Source: Daphnia carinata (lineage: Eukaryota; Arthropoda; Branchiopoda; Diplostraca; Daphniidae). Taken from it: 64,000 nt of DNA. A program made the translations under genes and the position numbers. Below, one piece after another: positions 14,259 through 29,612 of the stretch (the stretch's first letter is position 1; every line of letters starts with the position of its first letter). Where the stretch lies: NCBI RefSeq assembly GCF_022539665.2, contig NC_081332.1, forward strand, positions 744,001 to 808,000. Direction: 5' to 3'. The notes beneath the pieces are model-generated. The model was not told the DNA's origin and searched no databases. It saw only the letters and a program-made list of their open reading frames with translations.

Positions 14259-15380
14259 AAATCAAATATGAGCGTACCGCAAAACAAATGCGAAACGTAT
14301 TGAAGGCTTTTAATCACTGCAACCGTGTTCAAAACTCAAAACACTTGATAATAAAGCAATTCAACTGACAAGTTTCTAGCGATCGTTTAGCTGCAAAGAA
14401 TAGACACGCAAAGATATATGAATAGAATGCGTGGGTTTCAATAGAACTAGAATTGAATGCCAAATCTAATACCGTTGTTCCAAAATAGTTGCTCTTTCGT
14501 TCCTCATACACGTTTCAGAACAGATCAGGGTACGGCGGGCTTTCTACCCAAACTCCACCAAGTCCGACGTGGCATCGGTGAACGAGAATAGCCCAGTAAA
14601 CTCAGCCAATCTCTATGTCATGTAATATGTCGTTCCTGGATTTTTTAAAATCAAACAATTGCATCAGAAATGAATAGAACCGTAAACCTGATGGAATTTT
14701 AAGTAAAAATACCTTGTTTAAGATGAAAGCGTTGATGGAAAGGTGAGGCATTACTAGTGTTAACTCCAACTACCCTTCAATGGGTGTAAAACAATAAAAA
14801 AAGGGAGCCGACAACTTTACTGGGAACACCAATATCCAGTATTGTCCAAATGGTTTGGAATAACTGGACGCGAGTTCTTAGGGTAAATATCAAAGATTAG
14901 AAAACAAGGTTTACGTTACCTGACGATGGTACAGTTGCGTTGGCCTAGCCATTCGGCTGCAAAGTCCTGTTGCTTTTCCACTGGAACACGCCGAGATGCA
15001 TCAACTGTTGCCACGGCTGTTTTGCTTCAACGTAGTCCAGTCGGCATCCCTTCCATTTCCTGGATTCATCAGCAGTTTAAGTAGATCCATCACGCAGTTT
15101 TCAGTTCATTATCTAGAAATTAAATAAGATTTTGTATGGAACAAAATAAAATATAATCTATTTACCTTGATTCGTTTAAATGGCACGTTTCAAACCGCAC
15201 AGCGCGGCGCGCAAACTGCCAAGGAAGAGTTGGCCAATAAATAAAACGTCTCTACGCAGGTAGAATATTCCGTCTAGACAACGTGGACCATTGGGTTTCA
15301 CTTGGAAGTCGATCCTTGGCAGACCCCAGAAATAAAAACAACGGCGTAAAACGGTAAGTCCCTGAAACGAGAATTAAACG

Positions 15381-15930
15381 TATCAAATTTTAAGTGATGA
15401 AAATTAATTCAATAGCAAACATCGAAATTGAATAGCAAATAGGAAAAGAATTACGAACCGCATTTCGTGATATCAACGAACCCCGAAAAATGGACAGCAG
15501 CAAAGACGATTGCACATCAAATGGGGATGAAGACCACCTCTTCTATTTAATTCATTTCTTGGCATTTTAAAAATTCTTATTGTGTGTCATTCGAATATTA
15601 TCTTCATCGACAGCAAAATGGAATCCATGGCATCCAACAGGATTCATCGACAGCCAAGACGTTGTTGGAAGGTCTGGCGGAAACGCCATCTGTCGGATAA
15701 AATTATAATTATTTCAATCCACTAAAATAAGATTATTGCACTCAAACCATTTCGCTTTAAGATAACCGAATAAGACTTACATTAGAACGGTGCATCAAAA
15801 TTACCAAGTAGACGAAAAATAAAACGATAACCGCACATTCGCAAAGTGGTAAAATGGAAGGGTAACGAGGGGTAGGAGATAATTTCACTGTTGCCAAGTT
15901 GAGATTTATCAAGGGAAAACCACTTTTCAC
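15381..15930. other. Spacer with receptor 5'-flank remnant
   Basis: 15,381-15,760 shows nothing I recognise. From about 15,765 the sequence resembles the 5' flank seen before copies B and E, including a truncated trace of the tRNA-derived element near 15,790. Confidence 0.4.
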
Positions 15931-15939
15931 TTTGAATGG

Positions 15940-16052
15940 TTTGTACCTTTAGCTCGTCACGAGACACAGTGGCATGGTGTTGACGTTGCCTGTTAATGTT
16001 CTCTAAATTTATCCAAAAAAATCAAAACGATATTGAAAACGTAGACTCCAAA
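15940..16052 (+). other. Orphan receptor 5'-UTR module
   Basis: The GTTGACGTTGCCTG stretch and the following TCTCTAAATTTATC and GACTCCAAAGTA segments match the 5' flanks of copies B, D and E. The expected signal-peptide ATG does not follow. It is a remnant of a deleted copy. Confidence 0.5.
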
Positions 16053-17208
16053 GTAGATATAACCATAATTACCGTTCGTGGTGGCAGGTGCATCTTTTTC
16101 ACCCCCAGCGATAAACGCCCTTTGGCAACGATCAGTTTAGTTTTCGTACAATTAAGCTACTGTATGTCAGAGGGGAAAAAATTGGAATTAATTTAATAAT
16201 TAAGTTGCTGTCTGTGATATCACCGTCATTGTCGACAGACGTGTAATGCAATTAGTCTATGACGGAAGAGTGGTGGGCACAATACGTCATCTGTTTTTCA
16301 ACCGGTAAAATTGAAATTGTGTTGCCCAGCAAACGGGCGGAGCTGCCACCGGCAACATTAACCAAAATAGCACGTTACCCGATGCGAATCTGTTAAACAA
16401 TAAATAGAAAATATTTGAATTCCTAAACGATTGAAAAATAATGTGATAATACTTACAGATGTAACAGACGTTGCATTAATATCACAGATAGTCAGGCGTG
16501 AATCTAAAGTTGTTTTTTTTTCATAGCAGGTACATTTTCCTTTCAACATCGCCAAACAACTGAAATGGCGTTACATGTTTTGTGTTTATGACACATTCAA
16601 TGAAGCAATATGCTGTAGTGCAATTACTTAATGTGTAATTCATCCTTTTCAACCATTTGTAAGTTGTTCACTTTGCAGAGTGCCTCTAAGATAAAAAAGA
16701 TTGTTTGTGATAAAGTGGTTAATTCAGTGTTGGTTCAACTTACTGCAATGAGTAGTGACTTGCATATGGGCCAGCCCAAAACGATGGGCATCGCTCATAC
16801 GGTAGTCAAGAATGTCGTTCTTTTGCTACCTTCCATTGAAACCAATTCAATAAAGGTATTTAAAAACAAGTATTTACGTAAATCAGAGATATAGGTGATC
16901 AATTCAAGCACTTGACTTACCATGTGATGAAACTCTTATTCATTTCTGGTATACAAGCTATAACTTAATGCCTCAAAAAAAGAATTAACAAAGCAAAGAC
17001 CTTTCAAAATAAAAATCAGGAAAACCAGTGTGTTGAGTGGCCTGTTCAAAGTCGAAATTCACACATAGCCTTTGTAGAACAGGTGGCTGTTTCTACGAAA
17101 TGCAGCAATTTAAACTATAACCCATAAATTTACAGATTTTGTCAGGTAAAGTTGATGCTACTCATATAGGCCTATAACAGTAAAAGTTTTCAGAAGCAGG
17201 AATTTTAT
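16053..17208. other. Spacer without recognisable gene
   Basis: Mostly AT-rich sequence. An 87-codon open frame at 16,631-16,894 resembles no family I know and has no supporting splice or promoter context. Confidence 0.4.
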
Positions 17209-17304
17209 AAATAATAGTAATTGACACAAAATCTTACCCCATTATTTAATAGCTGACAAATTACGTCTCCTTGTTCTAGAAGCTTCTGCTAATCGTTAAT
17301 GGCG
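17209..17304 (+). repeat. Inverted repeat, left end of the inverted segment with copy D
   Basis: Nearly identical in reverse complement to 22,546-22,642; shared stretches include ACAAATTACGTCTCCTTG and CTAGAAGCTTCTGCTAATCG. The pair encloses receptor copy D, the only copy on the minus strand. Confidence 0.8.
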
Positions 17305-17310
17305 TGAGCG

Positions 17311-17368
17311 GTGCATCAGAATTACACATTAGAAGTATCGTCTTAACCACTCGACCACCTGGCCGATA
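17311..17368 (-). repeat. tRNA-derived element (A-box)
   Basis: The minus strand contains AGGTGGTCGAGTGGTTAAG, a good tRNA-Ser/Leu-type A-box, but the B-box region is decayed. It sits in an orphan receptor 5' flank. Confidence 0.55.
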
Positions 17369-17369
17369 A

Positions 17370-17661
17370 GTTCAAATCTCCATGACATTACTTCATAAAT
17401 TTCCCTAAAATAGAGGGAAAACAAGACGATAACCCCACATCCACCGGGTGGTAAAATAGAAGGATAACGAGAAGAAGGAGATAATTTCAATGTTGCCAAG
17501 TTGAGATTTATCATCGGAAAACCACTTCCTCATTTGGAATGATTTCTTCCTTCAGCTCTTCACGACACAGTGGCATGTCGTCGACGTTGCTTGTCGGTGT
17601 TCTCTAAATCTATCAATAAAAATCAAAACGAAATTAGAAAAGTGGATTCCAAAGTAAAGTA
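17370..17661 (+). other. Orphan receptor 5' flank ending at an inversion breakpoint
   Basis: It matches the 5' flank of copy E (22,960-23,245) up to GTGGATTCCAAAGTAAA near 17,656. It then switches abruptly into the reverse complement of the receptor 3' flank (GCCTAACTGTGGCTCCC). A 5' end is joined tail-on to the 3' end of the oppositely oriented copy D. Confidence 0.65.
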
Positions 17662-18086
17662 AAAAACCACGTGGGCGCCTAACTGTGGCTCCCTTTGTCT
17701 CGCACCATGGAATGATGGGACATCGTATTCTGAAAATTGATATGAGGTATAGTTTTCTTTTTTAATCAAGGGTTTATATTTAGTACTTTAGAAACCGAAA
17801 TTTAGTTAAAAACACAAGAATAGGTTTAAAATAGAAAAGAACTTTTCTTTCACATTGTTTTTTCTCGCCAATATTGGGTTTTGTTAAAGATTATTTCCCA
17901 ATTGAAAGTGAATTGTTTTTTTAGTGTGTGCAAAAACTAATTGAGAAACGTGCTCATTCTTTTGTTTCTTTTTCTTCAACAATCGTTAAACGGTTTTCTC
18001 TAAAGAAGAGGTGGGGCTACATAGAAATGGTTTCGTGTCCTTGAAATTTCATTGCAAATCATTCCGAGGGAAGAGTCACCAAACTC
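17662..18086 (-). repeat. 3' UTR/flank of copy D
   Basis: Reverse complement of the receptor 3' flank also seen after copies A, C and E. It has the polyadenylation-like and A-rich tracts expected for the transcript end of copy D. Confidence 0.65.
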
Positions 18087-21699
<3,613 letters not shown>

Positions 21700-22004
21700 T
21701 GTTTTTGTTGGTTTTACTTTGGAATCCACGTTTTAAAATATCGTTTTGATTTTAAAAAAAAATTTAGAGAACACCGACAGGTAACGTCGGCTGCATGCCA
21801 CTGTGTTTCGTGAAGAGCTGCACAGAGAAATCATTCCAAAGGGGCAAGTGGTTTTCCGATGATAAATCTCAACTTGGCAACAGCGAAACTATCTCCTTCT
21901 TGTTACCCCTTCCATTTTACCACTTGGCGGATGTGCGGTTATCGTTTTATTTTCCTTCTATTTTGGGGAAATTTATGATCTAATATCCTGTAGATTTGAA
22001 CTTA

Positions 22005-22055
22005 TCGGTTAGGTGGTCGAGTGGTTAAGGCGATAACTCTACTTGGTAATTCTAC
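22005..22055 (+). repeat. tRNA-derived element (A-box) upstream of copy D
   Basis: TAGGTGGTCGAGTGGTTAAG is a near-consensus tRNA A-box. The rest of a tRNA is missing. It runs opposite to receptor copy D, the same relative orientation as the element before B and E. Confidence 0.6.
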
Positions 22056-22545
22056 CCTAATCTGTTTTTTAAATCAATTTACGTGGATGTTTGTTATTAT
22101 TTTTTGTTTAGCTTTTTTTGCTTATTTTTTTGATTCTTTGGAGATACTGATGGCCCATGCGAGGTCAGCGGTCACGTGTCTATGAGAGCCAACAACATGT
22201 TAAGAGAACAACAACTGGTACGCCAAAGAATAGCCGTGTTTCCTTTACAAAACAGTGAAAGCAGGTAAAAAGAATGGCTGCTAAATTTGCATCGTATGTT
22301 CCATTTGAAATTTCCTTCATTCACCAAGGTCTTGTAACGAGTTGTGTACGATAATAGCAACACTTGCTCTTCGCCTACCTTGGCAATGTTTCTTTCGACA
22401 ATTGGGACCAGAGTGCCTGAACCCTTGCAGAGATATCAGATGCATCTCCTGAACAGAGGATTTTTATCCGATTCAAAACCAGAAAGATAAATTATTATAG
22501 CAATTTGTTAACGTTGGAGTAGAAATCATGATAGTTTTAATTTGC
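22056..22545. other. Spacer with a receptor-intron fragment
   Basis: 22,064-22,112 repeats the intron between the two Ig2 exons (compare 20,972-21,017), joined directly to tRNA-element sequence, so it is a rearrangement scar. The rest has no recognisable gene. Confidence 0.5.
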
Positions 22546-22642
22546 CGCCATTAACGATTAGCAGAAGCTTCTAGAACAAGGAGACGTAATTTGTCAGCTA
22601 TTAATTAATGGGGTAAGATTTTGTGTCAATAACTATTATTTT
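22546..22642 (-). repeat. Inverted repeat, right end of the inverted segment with copy D
   Basis: Reverse-complement partner of 17,209-17,304, with only a few mismatches over about 95 bp. Confidence 0.8.
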
Positions 22643-22898
22643 ATTTTATTCCTGTTCTTAAAACTTTTACTGTTGTCTTTTACTGTCGGATGGATTTACT
22701 GATGATGTTTAGCATCGTCCAATCACTTGCTTTGCAGAGGATACACAACTATTCTTTGGCGTACGAGATGGTCTTGTTTTCTGTTCGGCTCTCATAGACA
22801 CTTAATTCAAATCAATTCACTTAATTTAAATCCACTAAAAAAGACATGTGGCTCTCAAGCCATTTCACTTTAAGATAACCGAATAAGACTTACGTTAG

Positions 22899-22962
22899 GG
22901 CGAAGCATCAAAATTTTCAAGTAGAAGTATCGCCTTAACCACACGACCACCTAGCCGATAAG
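22899..22962 (-). repeat. tRNA-derived element (A-box) upstream of copy E
   Basis: The minus strand reads TAGGTGGTCGTGTGGTTAAG, an A-box with one change from the 22,005 element. The B-box half is decayed. Confidence 0.5.
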
Positions 22963-23264
22963 TTCAAATCTCCATGACATTACTTCATAAATTTCCCTAA
23001 AATAGAGGGAAAACAAAACGATAACCGCACATCCACCAAGTGGTAAAATGGAAGCATATCGAGAAGGAGATGATATCGCTGTTGCCAAGTTGAGATTTAT
23101 CATCGGAAAACCACTTCTCCACTCTAGAATGATTTCTCCCTGCAGCTCTGTCACGACCTACAGTAGCATTGTGTTAACGTTGCCTGTCGGTGTTCTCTAA
23201 ATTTATCAAAGAAAATCAAAACGAAATTAGTAAAGTGGATTCAAAAGTGAAACCAACAAGAACA

Positions 23265-26200
23265 ATGTTATTCGTCGTATTCTTCACATTGTTGCCCTTA
23301 GGAAGTGATGCCAATCAGATAGTGATGATTCCCCATCACCAACCACACATCGAAAAAGAAGGTGATAATCTCAATTTAACTTGCATCTACCGGTTCAACA
23401 GCGACGAAGAGAAAACGTCAGCCAACATTACGTGGATACTGCCCCTTACCAGGAAGTGCGTAAATACGAAAGATCAGTTTTTAAAAACTTACATTGAAAT
23501 AAAATGAACTTCAAACACAACAGCCAACGGAAAGACGTTTGGATTACGAAGTCGAGAGGAATACAACTCACTTGACATCGACGGTGACATTGACACAGAC
23601 CAAGCCCACCGACACGGGATATTATCGATGCGTTGTACGCCCCGAAATTCAAATCGCCCACTACGTTTACTTTTACAGTCAGTTCTAACTTTTAAATATT
23701 CGGTTATTTAAAGGAAAATAATTCTTTTTGATACAATTAGATGGATGGCCACTAGTTTTCACGGAGACGGAAAACTTGTTTAACAAGTTAGATCATCTCG
23801 AATCCTACATTTACGTTTACGGTCAGCTCTCACTTTTAAGTAGTCGGTTATTCAAAAGAAAATAATTCTTTTTGATACAATTAGGTTTTAAGCTAGTTTT
23901 CACGGAGACGAAAGACTTGTTTAACAAATTGGCTCCTCTCGAATTTGACACATATATGACGTTTGCGGGTGAACCTCTCGACATCCCGTGCAGACCAACC
24001 CACCCAAATGTCACCGTTTCACTCTACCGCGAAACGCTTACGCCAAACGATGAACTGAAATGGAACTTGATTGTAACCCACGCTAAACAAAAGATAATAA
24101 TAAACTTCCAAGTAAATTGATTTAAACAACCAGGAATTGTCACGTGACTTGGGAAACGCCAGTTGGTTGCTGAAACCTTTGCCAGAACGTGGACTGAGGT
24201 TAACCAATATGACACTAAGTGACATAGGAAAATACAAGTGTGTAGGCACCGAGTCGGTACGACCAACTGCTGGACCCACCACAATCCATTTCAGGATTTC
24301 CATCAACAGTAATTTCGTGCGCTGATCGAAATCCAAAATCGAATTCACCTCAAGCGAATTGAACGCAAAAAATATAGGAATGGAACTCGTTAGGGTTGGT
24401 GATCCAATCGAAGGCAACAACGTGACACTCATCTGTAAAACCTTCTGCGAAAGTGATCGCAATACGGTGGAATTTTGGAAAAACGATTGGTTTTACTTCA
24501 ACAAGAACACCGGCCAAAAACAATGGATCGATCGAAGTAACCTTCGTAAAGGTATGCGATAATTTCAGTGTCAAAGACAATGTCCCTTCATTCACTCCAA
24601 ATTGCAACAGGATTTCTACTAGAAAAAAAACGGTTCTCTATGATATCAGGCAACTCTCTCGATGGAATATTCCCGTACGGTTTGTACGAAAGTCGTTTGC
24701 ATCTGCAAAGAATTGGCTTCAATACGCACACGCACTTTGAATGCAGAGCCTATGCCAGCGGTCGAAACATTGCCCAATCCATTACTTTAACCGTTCAAGG
24801 TATTTACTTCATTTTTGTGGATGGCAAAATTGAAGTGCAATTAACTTTTTAATAAAAGAAAGCATGGATCCAGTGGATGTCAAACTGGGAAAAGGAATAG
24901 CTCAAAATTTGACTTGCAAACGCTTAAGTGATGACGTCCACATCCAATGGTTCAAGGTAAACAAAACCAATTTTTAATCCTCAATGAAATCAATACGATT
25001 TTGGAATATCAGGATGACGAGGAATATAAGGGATTAATCTATACGAACGATACTTCATCAATTTTATCATTCAACAAAAGTCATGAACAAAACGGACGTT
25101 ATTCTTGTCGCTGGAACAACAGCCAAGGGGAACAGAAATTTCGAAATTTCTATTTCCCTGACGAACTTGAATCTAATGGTACTGTCATTGCTGTCTGCAT
25201 ATCTGTCGTGACGGTAATTATAGCTGCAATGGCAATCAAGCAATACGTGGACAAGGTGAGTTTAAACAAAATGTGCACGTTTTTCAATTTTTAAAATTCC
25301 GATTTTTGATACCCCCCCCCCCCAAAAAAAAAAAAAAAACAGAGAAATCTGGAAAAAGAAATTCAGGGAAGATTAGATGGAAATCCTGATGGCATCGATC
25401 CAAATTTGCCGATCGATTATCAAACTGAATTTCTTCCTTACGACAAACGCTGTGAATTTTCAAAACATCGCCTCAGACTCGGTTTGTGTTTTCCATTTCA
25501 AAATCAATTTCAGAAATTTAATCAACTACGAAAATGTAGGAAAACAACTGGGAAAAGGATGTTTGTTTCGGAGAAGTCTACAAATCCGAAGCTGTTGGGC
25601 TCAAAGGATCGGATGAACATGTAACGACCGTGGCCGTCAAAAAGATCCTATCGACATCGCAATTTCAAATGAAATCAAACACTGCCGCATTAGACGCTCT
25701 TATTGGAGAATTGAAAATTCTCAATTATTTGGGATCGCATTTAAATGTCGTCAATTTACTGGGGGCTTGTACTAAAGACATCATCAAAGGTAATTAATTA
25801 AATTTAGCAATTTCTTCAGTTCGGTAAAACACATTTGCTTGGGAAAGGCGAACTCTTGGTGATTATCGATTATTGCCCCTTTGGCAATTTGCAATCCTAT
25901 TTGATTAAAGAACGCAACACATTTGTAAACCAATTGGATGAGATTGGTGACCTTCAACTGTTAAATGAATCGTTGGAAATTAACGAGACTCACAGGTACA
26001 AATAATTAAACAAGTCAAAAGGGAATTAAATTTAAATGCTTTAAAATCCAGTCAGGACGGTGACTCTAGTGCAAAGCCTGGACCCTCAAGTCATTCTGTA
26101 GCTCAAGTAACATCGACCAGCGACGATTCAATTTTTGTCGGTAAAGTTTCAAATTTGCGAAAACAAAACGATTTAATTCTAAGCTAAAGATGATTGCCAT

Positions 26201-26999
26201 CAAGAAACGGAAGTCAATTGGAAATATGGAGAAAATTCAGACGCTATTACCACTGGACCCATTTCTACGTGGAATTTAATTAGCTTTTCTTTACAAATCG
26301 CCAAGGGGATGGAATTCATTGCTAGCAAAAAGGTGGCCTTTTCGGTTTTACTCTAATCTCATTAATCACGATGTTAATGGAAATATCTGATATCGATAAG
26401 GTTCTCCATGGCGATTTAGCGTCTCGCAATGTCCTTTTAGCCGATCATGGAATTGTCAAAATTGCAGATTTTGGAATGGCCAGACAAATGAAAAATTACA
26501 TTTACGAAATGAAGGGACAGGTAAATTTGACAACCCTGGGCATCTAAAATTGGCGTTCATTTGCTTTGATTTCGTTAAAAGGGATTACTACCAATTAAAT
26601 GGATGGCTATTGAATCACTGGCGGATCACGTATTTTCCAGTAAGTCCGATGTCTGGTCTTACGGCATTGTTCTATGGGAAATCTTTGCCCTGGGAAAAAT
26701 TGCTTACCCAGGTATTACAAGGATCAAATTTCAATTAGCCTATTGAGATTTACATTTCTGTATTTTTTCAAGGTATGAACGGCCTTATACTCGTCAAAAA
26801 TATTCAAGAAGGACTACGAATGGATAAACCAGATTACGCGCCAAATTTCTTTGGAGAAATGATGAAAAGTTGTTGGAACAAAGAACGAAACGAACGACTA
26901 ACGTTTCATCATCTGGCCAACACGATCGAGAAGTACATGGAGCCATTCGTTAGCTCTGGCTACTTGGATACAACTTTCATGAAAAATAATGCCAACTAA
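23265..26999 (+). pseudogene. PDGFR/VEGFR-like receptor tyrosine kinase, copy E (frameshifted)
   Basis: The same exon plan is present from signal peptide MLFVVFFTLLPLGSDA to the stop at 26,999, but several lesions break it. At the end of exon 1 (about 23,440) one base is missing relative to B, C and D, throwing exon 1 out of phase with exon 2. In the P-loop (about 25,561-25,566) a 4-bp GTTT insertion turns GKGCFGEVY out of frame. The start of the first Ig2 exon with its intron is partly duplicated (about 23,715-23,830 against 23,860-23,960). The catalytic loop reads HGDLASRN. Ig3, Ig4 and the TM remain open, so a truncated product cannot be excluded. Confidence 0.85.
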
Positions 27000-28344
27000 G
27001 ACGTTGATGACTCTTCCCTCGGAATGACTTGCAACGAAATTTCAAGGACACGAAACAATTTCGATGTAGCCCCACCCCTTCTTTAGAGAAAAACGTTAAA
27101 CAATTGTGGGCGAGAAAGAAACAAAATGATGGGCACGTTGCTCAAGTAGTGTTTGCACGCACTAAAAAAACCAATTCACTTTCAATTAGGAAATAATCTT
27201 TAACAAAACCCAATATTAGCGGGAAAAAAATACTTTTTGGCGCTTTTTACTTACAAAGTTAAATTTTTTTTGGCTTTAAAACCTATTCATGTGCTTTGAA
27301 CCAAATTACTAAAAGTACTAACATAAAGTTTAATAAAAAAAAAACTATACCTTATTCCAGTTCAGAGACTAGATGGTCCCAACATTCCATTGGTGCAAAA
27401 CAAAGGAGCCACAGCAATCCGTCCACGTGGTTTTATTTCTTGGCAATTAACCACATTAAACACTCCGCGAACAATTAACTAACAATCAGTATCGGTTATT
27501 TTAGAATTTCAACTATCAAAAGAATGTTAATCTATTACCTTTGTTAGTTGTTCGGTTACATAGTTGAGGGAACAGATGAAATAACAGTTCACTACGAATG
27601 TACTTGCTCTGCCGAGATTTGGAGTCAAACTGATCACATCGACCAATTTTGGCGCCCGCGTCTTCTAGAATTCTACCCACCCCCTTCTCAAAACAAAAAC
27701 ATAATCAAATCAAATTCGATTTCAACCATTTAAGTAAACATTATCTGTTTTTAATGCCACCTTTTAATGTATCTTTTCATCGAAAAAGGTAAAGAGTATC
27801 TAAAAATGTGCTACGAAATCTACAAAATGTATCGAGATCTGAAATCGAACTGAGTAGTTGACAACGGGCGCCATTTTTGTCTAAAAATCTACCCCTCCCT
27901 CAGAAAAAAATAATCCAACAAAAATGGAGAAATTTACGAAATTAAAAACCAAATAAACAGCAAAAAAACTAATTAACTATAAGGCAATATAATTTTAAAT
28001 ATTTATTAAAGATTTCCTGTTAACTGTATTCGAGTACCGTACCTGTACGAACTCTTTGTTTGAAAGGAATACAACGTGTCTCAACTGTTGACGAGAAACG
28101 AGTTTAAACAGCTGAAATACCATAATTTTCTTTTATTGTTCTCTTTTTTTGAAGGGGATGGGGGATTTAGGAAATGACATATCCGACCAGCAGATGGCGT
28201 CATCGCCAAAAGGAAGCTCAAAACAAATACCAAACATGGATGACAATTTGTTTTCAATGGTGGTCAAGAAAAAGCATCTCCATTCTTGTGTAACAACAGG
28301 AATAGAACATGTTGTCATGTCGCTAACAAAACATTAATCGTTGT
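27000..28344. repeat. Receptor 3'-flank of copy E
   Basis: 27,000 to about 28,030 matches the flanks of copies A and C. This marks the distal edge of the repeated cluster; the remainder to 28,344 has no recognisable gene. Confidence 0.65.
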
Positions 28345-28828
28345 CTAGTATTTGACAGGGGCAGCCTCGTAAGCAGGAGCAGGCTCGGAATAAGCTGGTG
28401 CGTAACTGTCGCCATGGTTGTATTCCCAGTAGTGCTCACCGTAGCCGTCGTAAGTGTCGGCCCACTTGACCTGTTTTTTTAAGGGAATTGCAAAAATGAG
28501 TAAACAAAATTACAGGCAAATTAAATGGGAGCTATAATACCTTTGTGCGGAAACGGTGGTCCTTGGATTGCTCATAGCGAGAAGTGTGGTGAGCAGCATT
28601 TCCACGGTTGTAGCCAAATTCATATTCTTTTTCACTGGGTACATTGGCATACTGGAAGTAGCCATCATATTTCTTTTCGTAGGCAGGTGGTGCGTATTCA
28701 CCATCAGCCATTACAGTGGCCACAACAGCACCCAAAACTAGAATCTAAATTTAATACAAATTTAAGTAAAATTTCAAAGATAATTTAGCAGAGAATAAGA
28801 AGAAACTCACCACGAGAGAGGTCTTCAT
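28345..28828 (-). CDS. Small secreted cuticle-type protein
   Basis: There are three exons: 28,828-28,811 (MKTSLV), 28,744-28,541 and 28,470-28,345. The signal peptide MKTSLVILVLGAVVATVMADG is followed by a Tyr/Glu/His-rich mature chain of about 105 residues with EKEYEFGYNRGN, YEQSKDHRFRTKVKWAD and GEHYWEYNHG, and an Ala/Pro/Tyr-rich tail ending EAAPVKY. The composition and the tiny first exon cut inside the signal peptide are typical of arthropod cuticle genes; no chitin-binding RR motif is evident. Introns are GT-AG and the frame is continuous. A TATA box lies about 55 bp upstream of the ATG. Calling it a cuticle protein is inference from composition. Confidence 0.8.
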
Positions 28829-28880
28829 GTTTGATGATACAAGACAAGACTGGGAATATCGACGTTGACGATATCCAGCC

Positions 28881-28888
28881 TTTATATA
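28881..28888 (-). promoter_or_regulatory. TATA box of the cuticle-type gene
   Basis: TATATAAA on the minus strand about 55 bp before the start codon, which would put transcription initiation roughly 25 bp before the ATG. Confidence 0.65.
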
Positions 28889-28899
28889 CCACCTGTATG

Positions 28900-29612
28900 T
28901 GCCCAGTACCTAAAAAAAAACAGATTCAACACATGTGGTCATATTCTTTGTGGGCCATTGCTCTTGACGATTAGGCCACAATCGTGAGCTAGTCATTTGT
29001 GTCGTGTAACCCATTTCCTGTAACACACTACGCCTCCGTTATCTTCTTCCATCAAGCCTGAGGGGACGAATAAATATACTTCATGAGTTTGCTCCGCTAA
29101 TCCACTTTCCCGCAACAGCTTCGCACCTGTTGCACGATAAATAATTTTCTCCTTATTTGCTTTCTTTTTTCTCCCTATTTTATATTTTTATTGTTTAAAA
29201 ATACTCAACATTTCTTTAAATACACTAATTAGAAACGAATAGGGAAAGTGTCTTAATTATTTAATAAATAAAACTTACCATGTTCTCCTTTAAAATAAGA
29301 GTTCAATATCGCCCATTTTTTCTAGTTAAAAAAAGGCGTTCCATTGTTAGAAAAAAGGAAGGAAAAAAAACCAAGGATAATGACAAATCAACCGAGAAAA
29401 AAGGTAAATGACCTTTGAATACGTTTTTTTTCCATTCCTAGAATTGCTTTCGCGGTCACGGCCTCAATATTTTTTTTTTACATACACCTAATTCCTTCCA
29501 TTTTTTGTCTAATGGTTTTCAAAGCTATTTAGAGAATCTTATGGAAATGAAGGAGGAAAAGGATGGGTCAGAAAAATAAATACCTTCTTATTTTTTGTGC
29601 TGTTCTTGCGAT
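28900..29612. other. Intergenic, AT-rich
   Basis: Divergent spacer between the cuticle-type gene and the four-pass membrane gene. Poly-T/poly-A runs dominate and no gene is seen. Confidence 0.6.

Larger units (their letters stand above)
11549..15380. repeat. Duplicated receptor 3'-flank block, second copy
   Basis: It aligns with 1,672-5,200. It holds the 3' UTR of copy C, the better torsin-like fragment and a second copy of the unidentified ORF. The stretch 14,260-15,380 has no recognisable gene; the parts near 14,500-14,950 still match 4,550-4,930. Confidence 0.75.
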
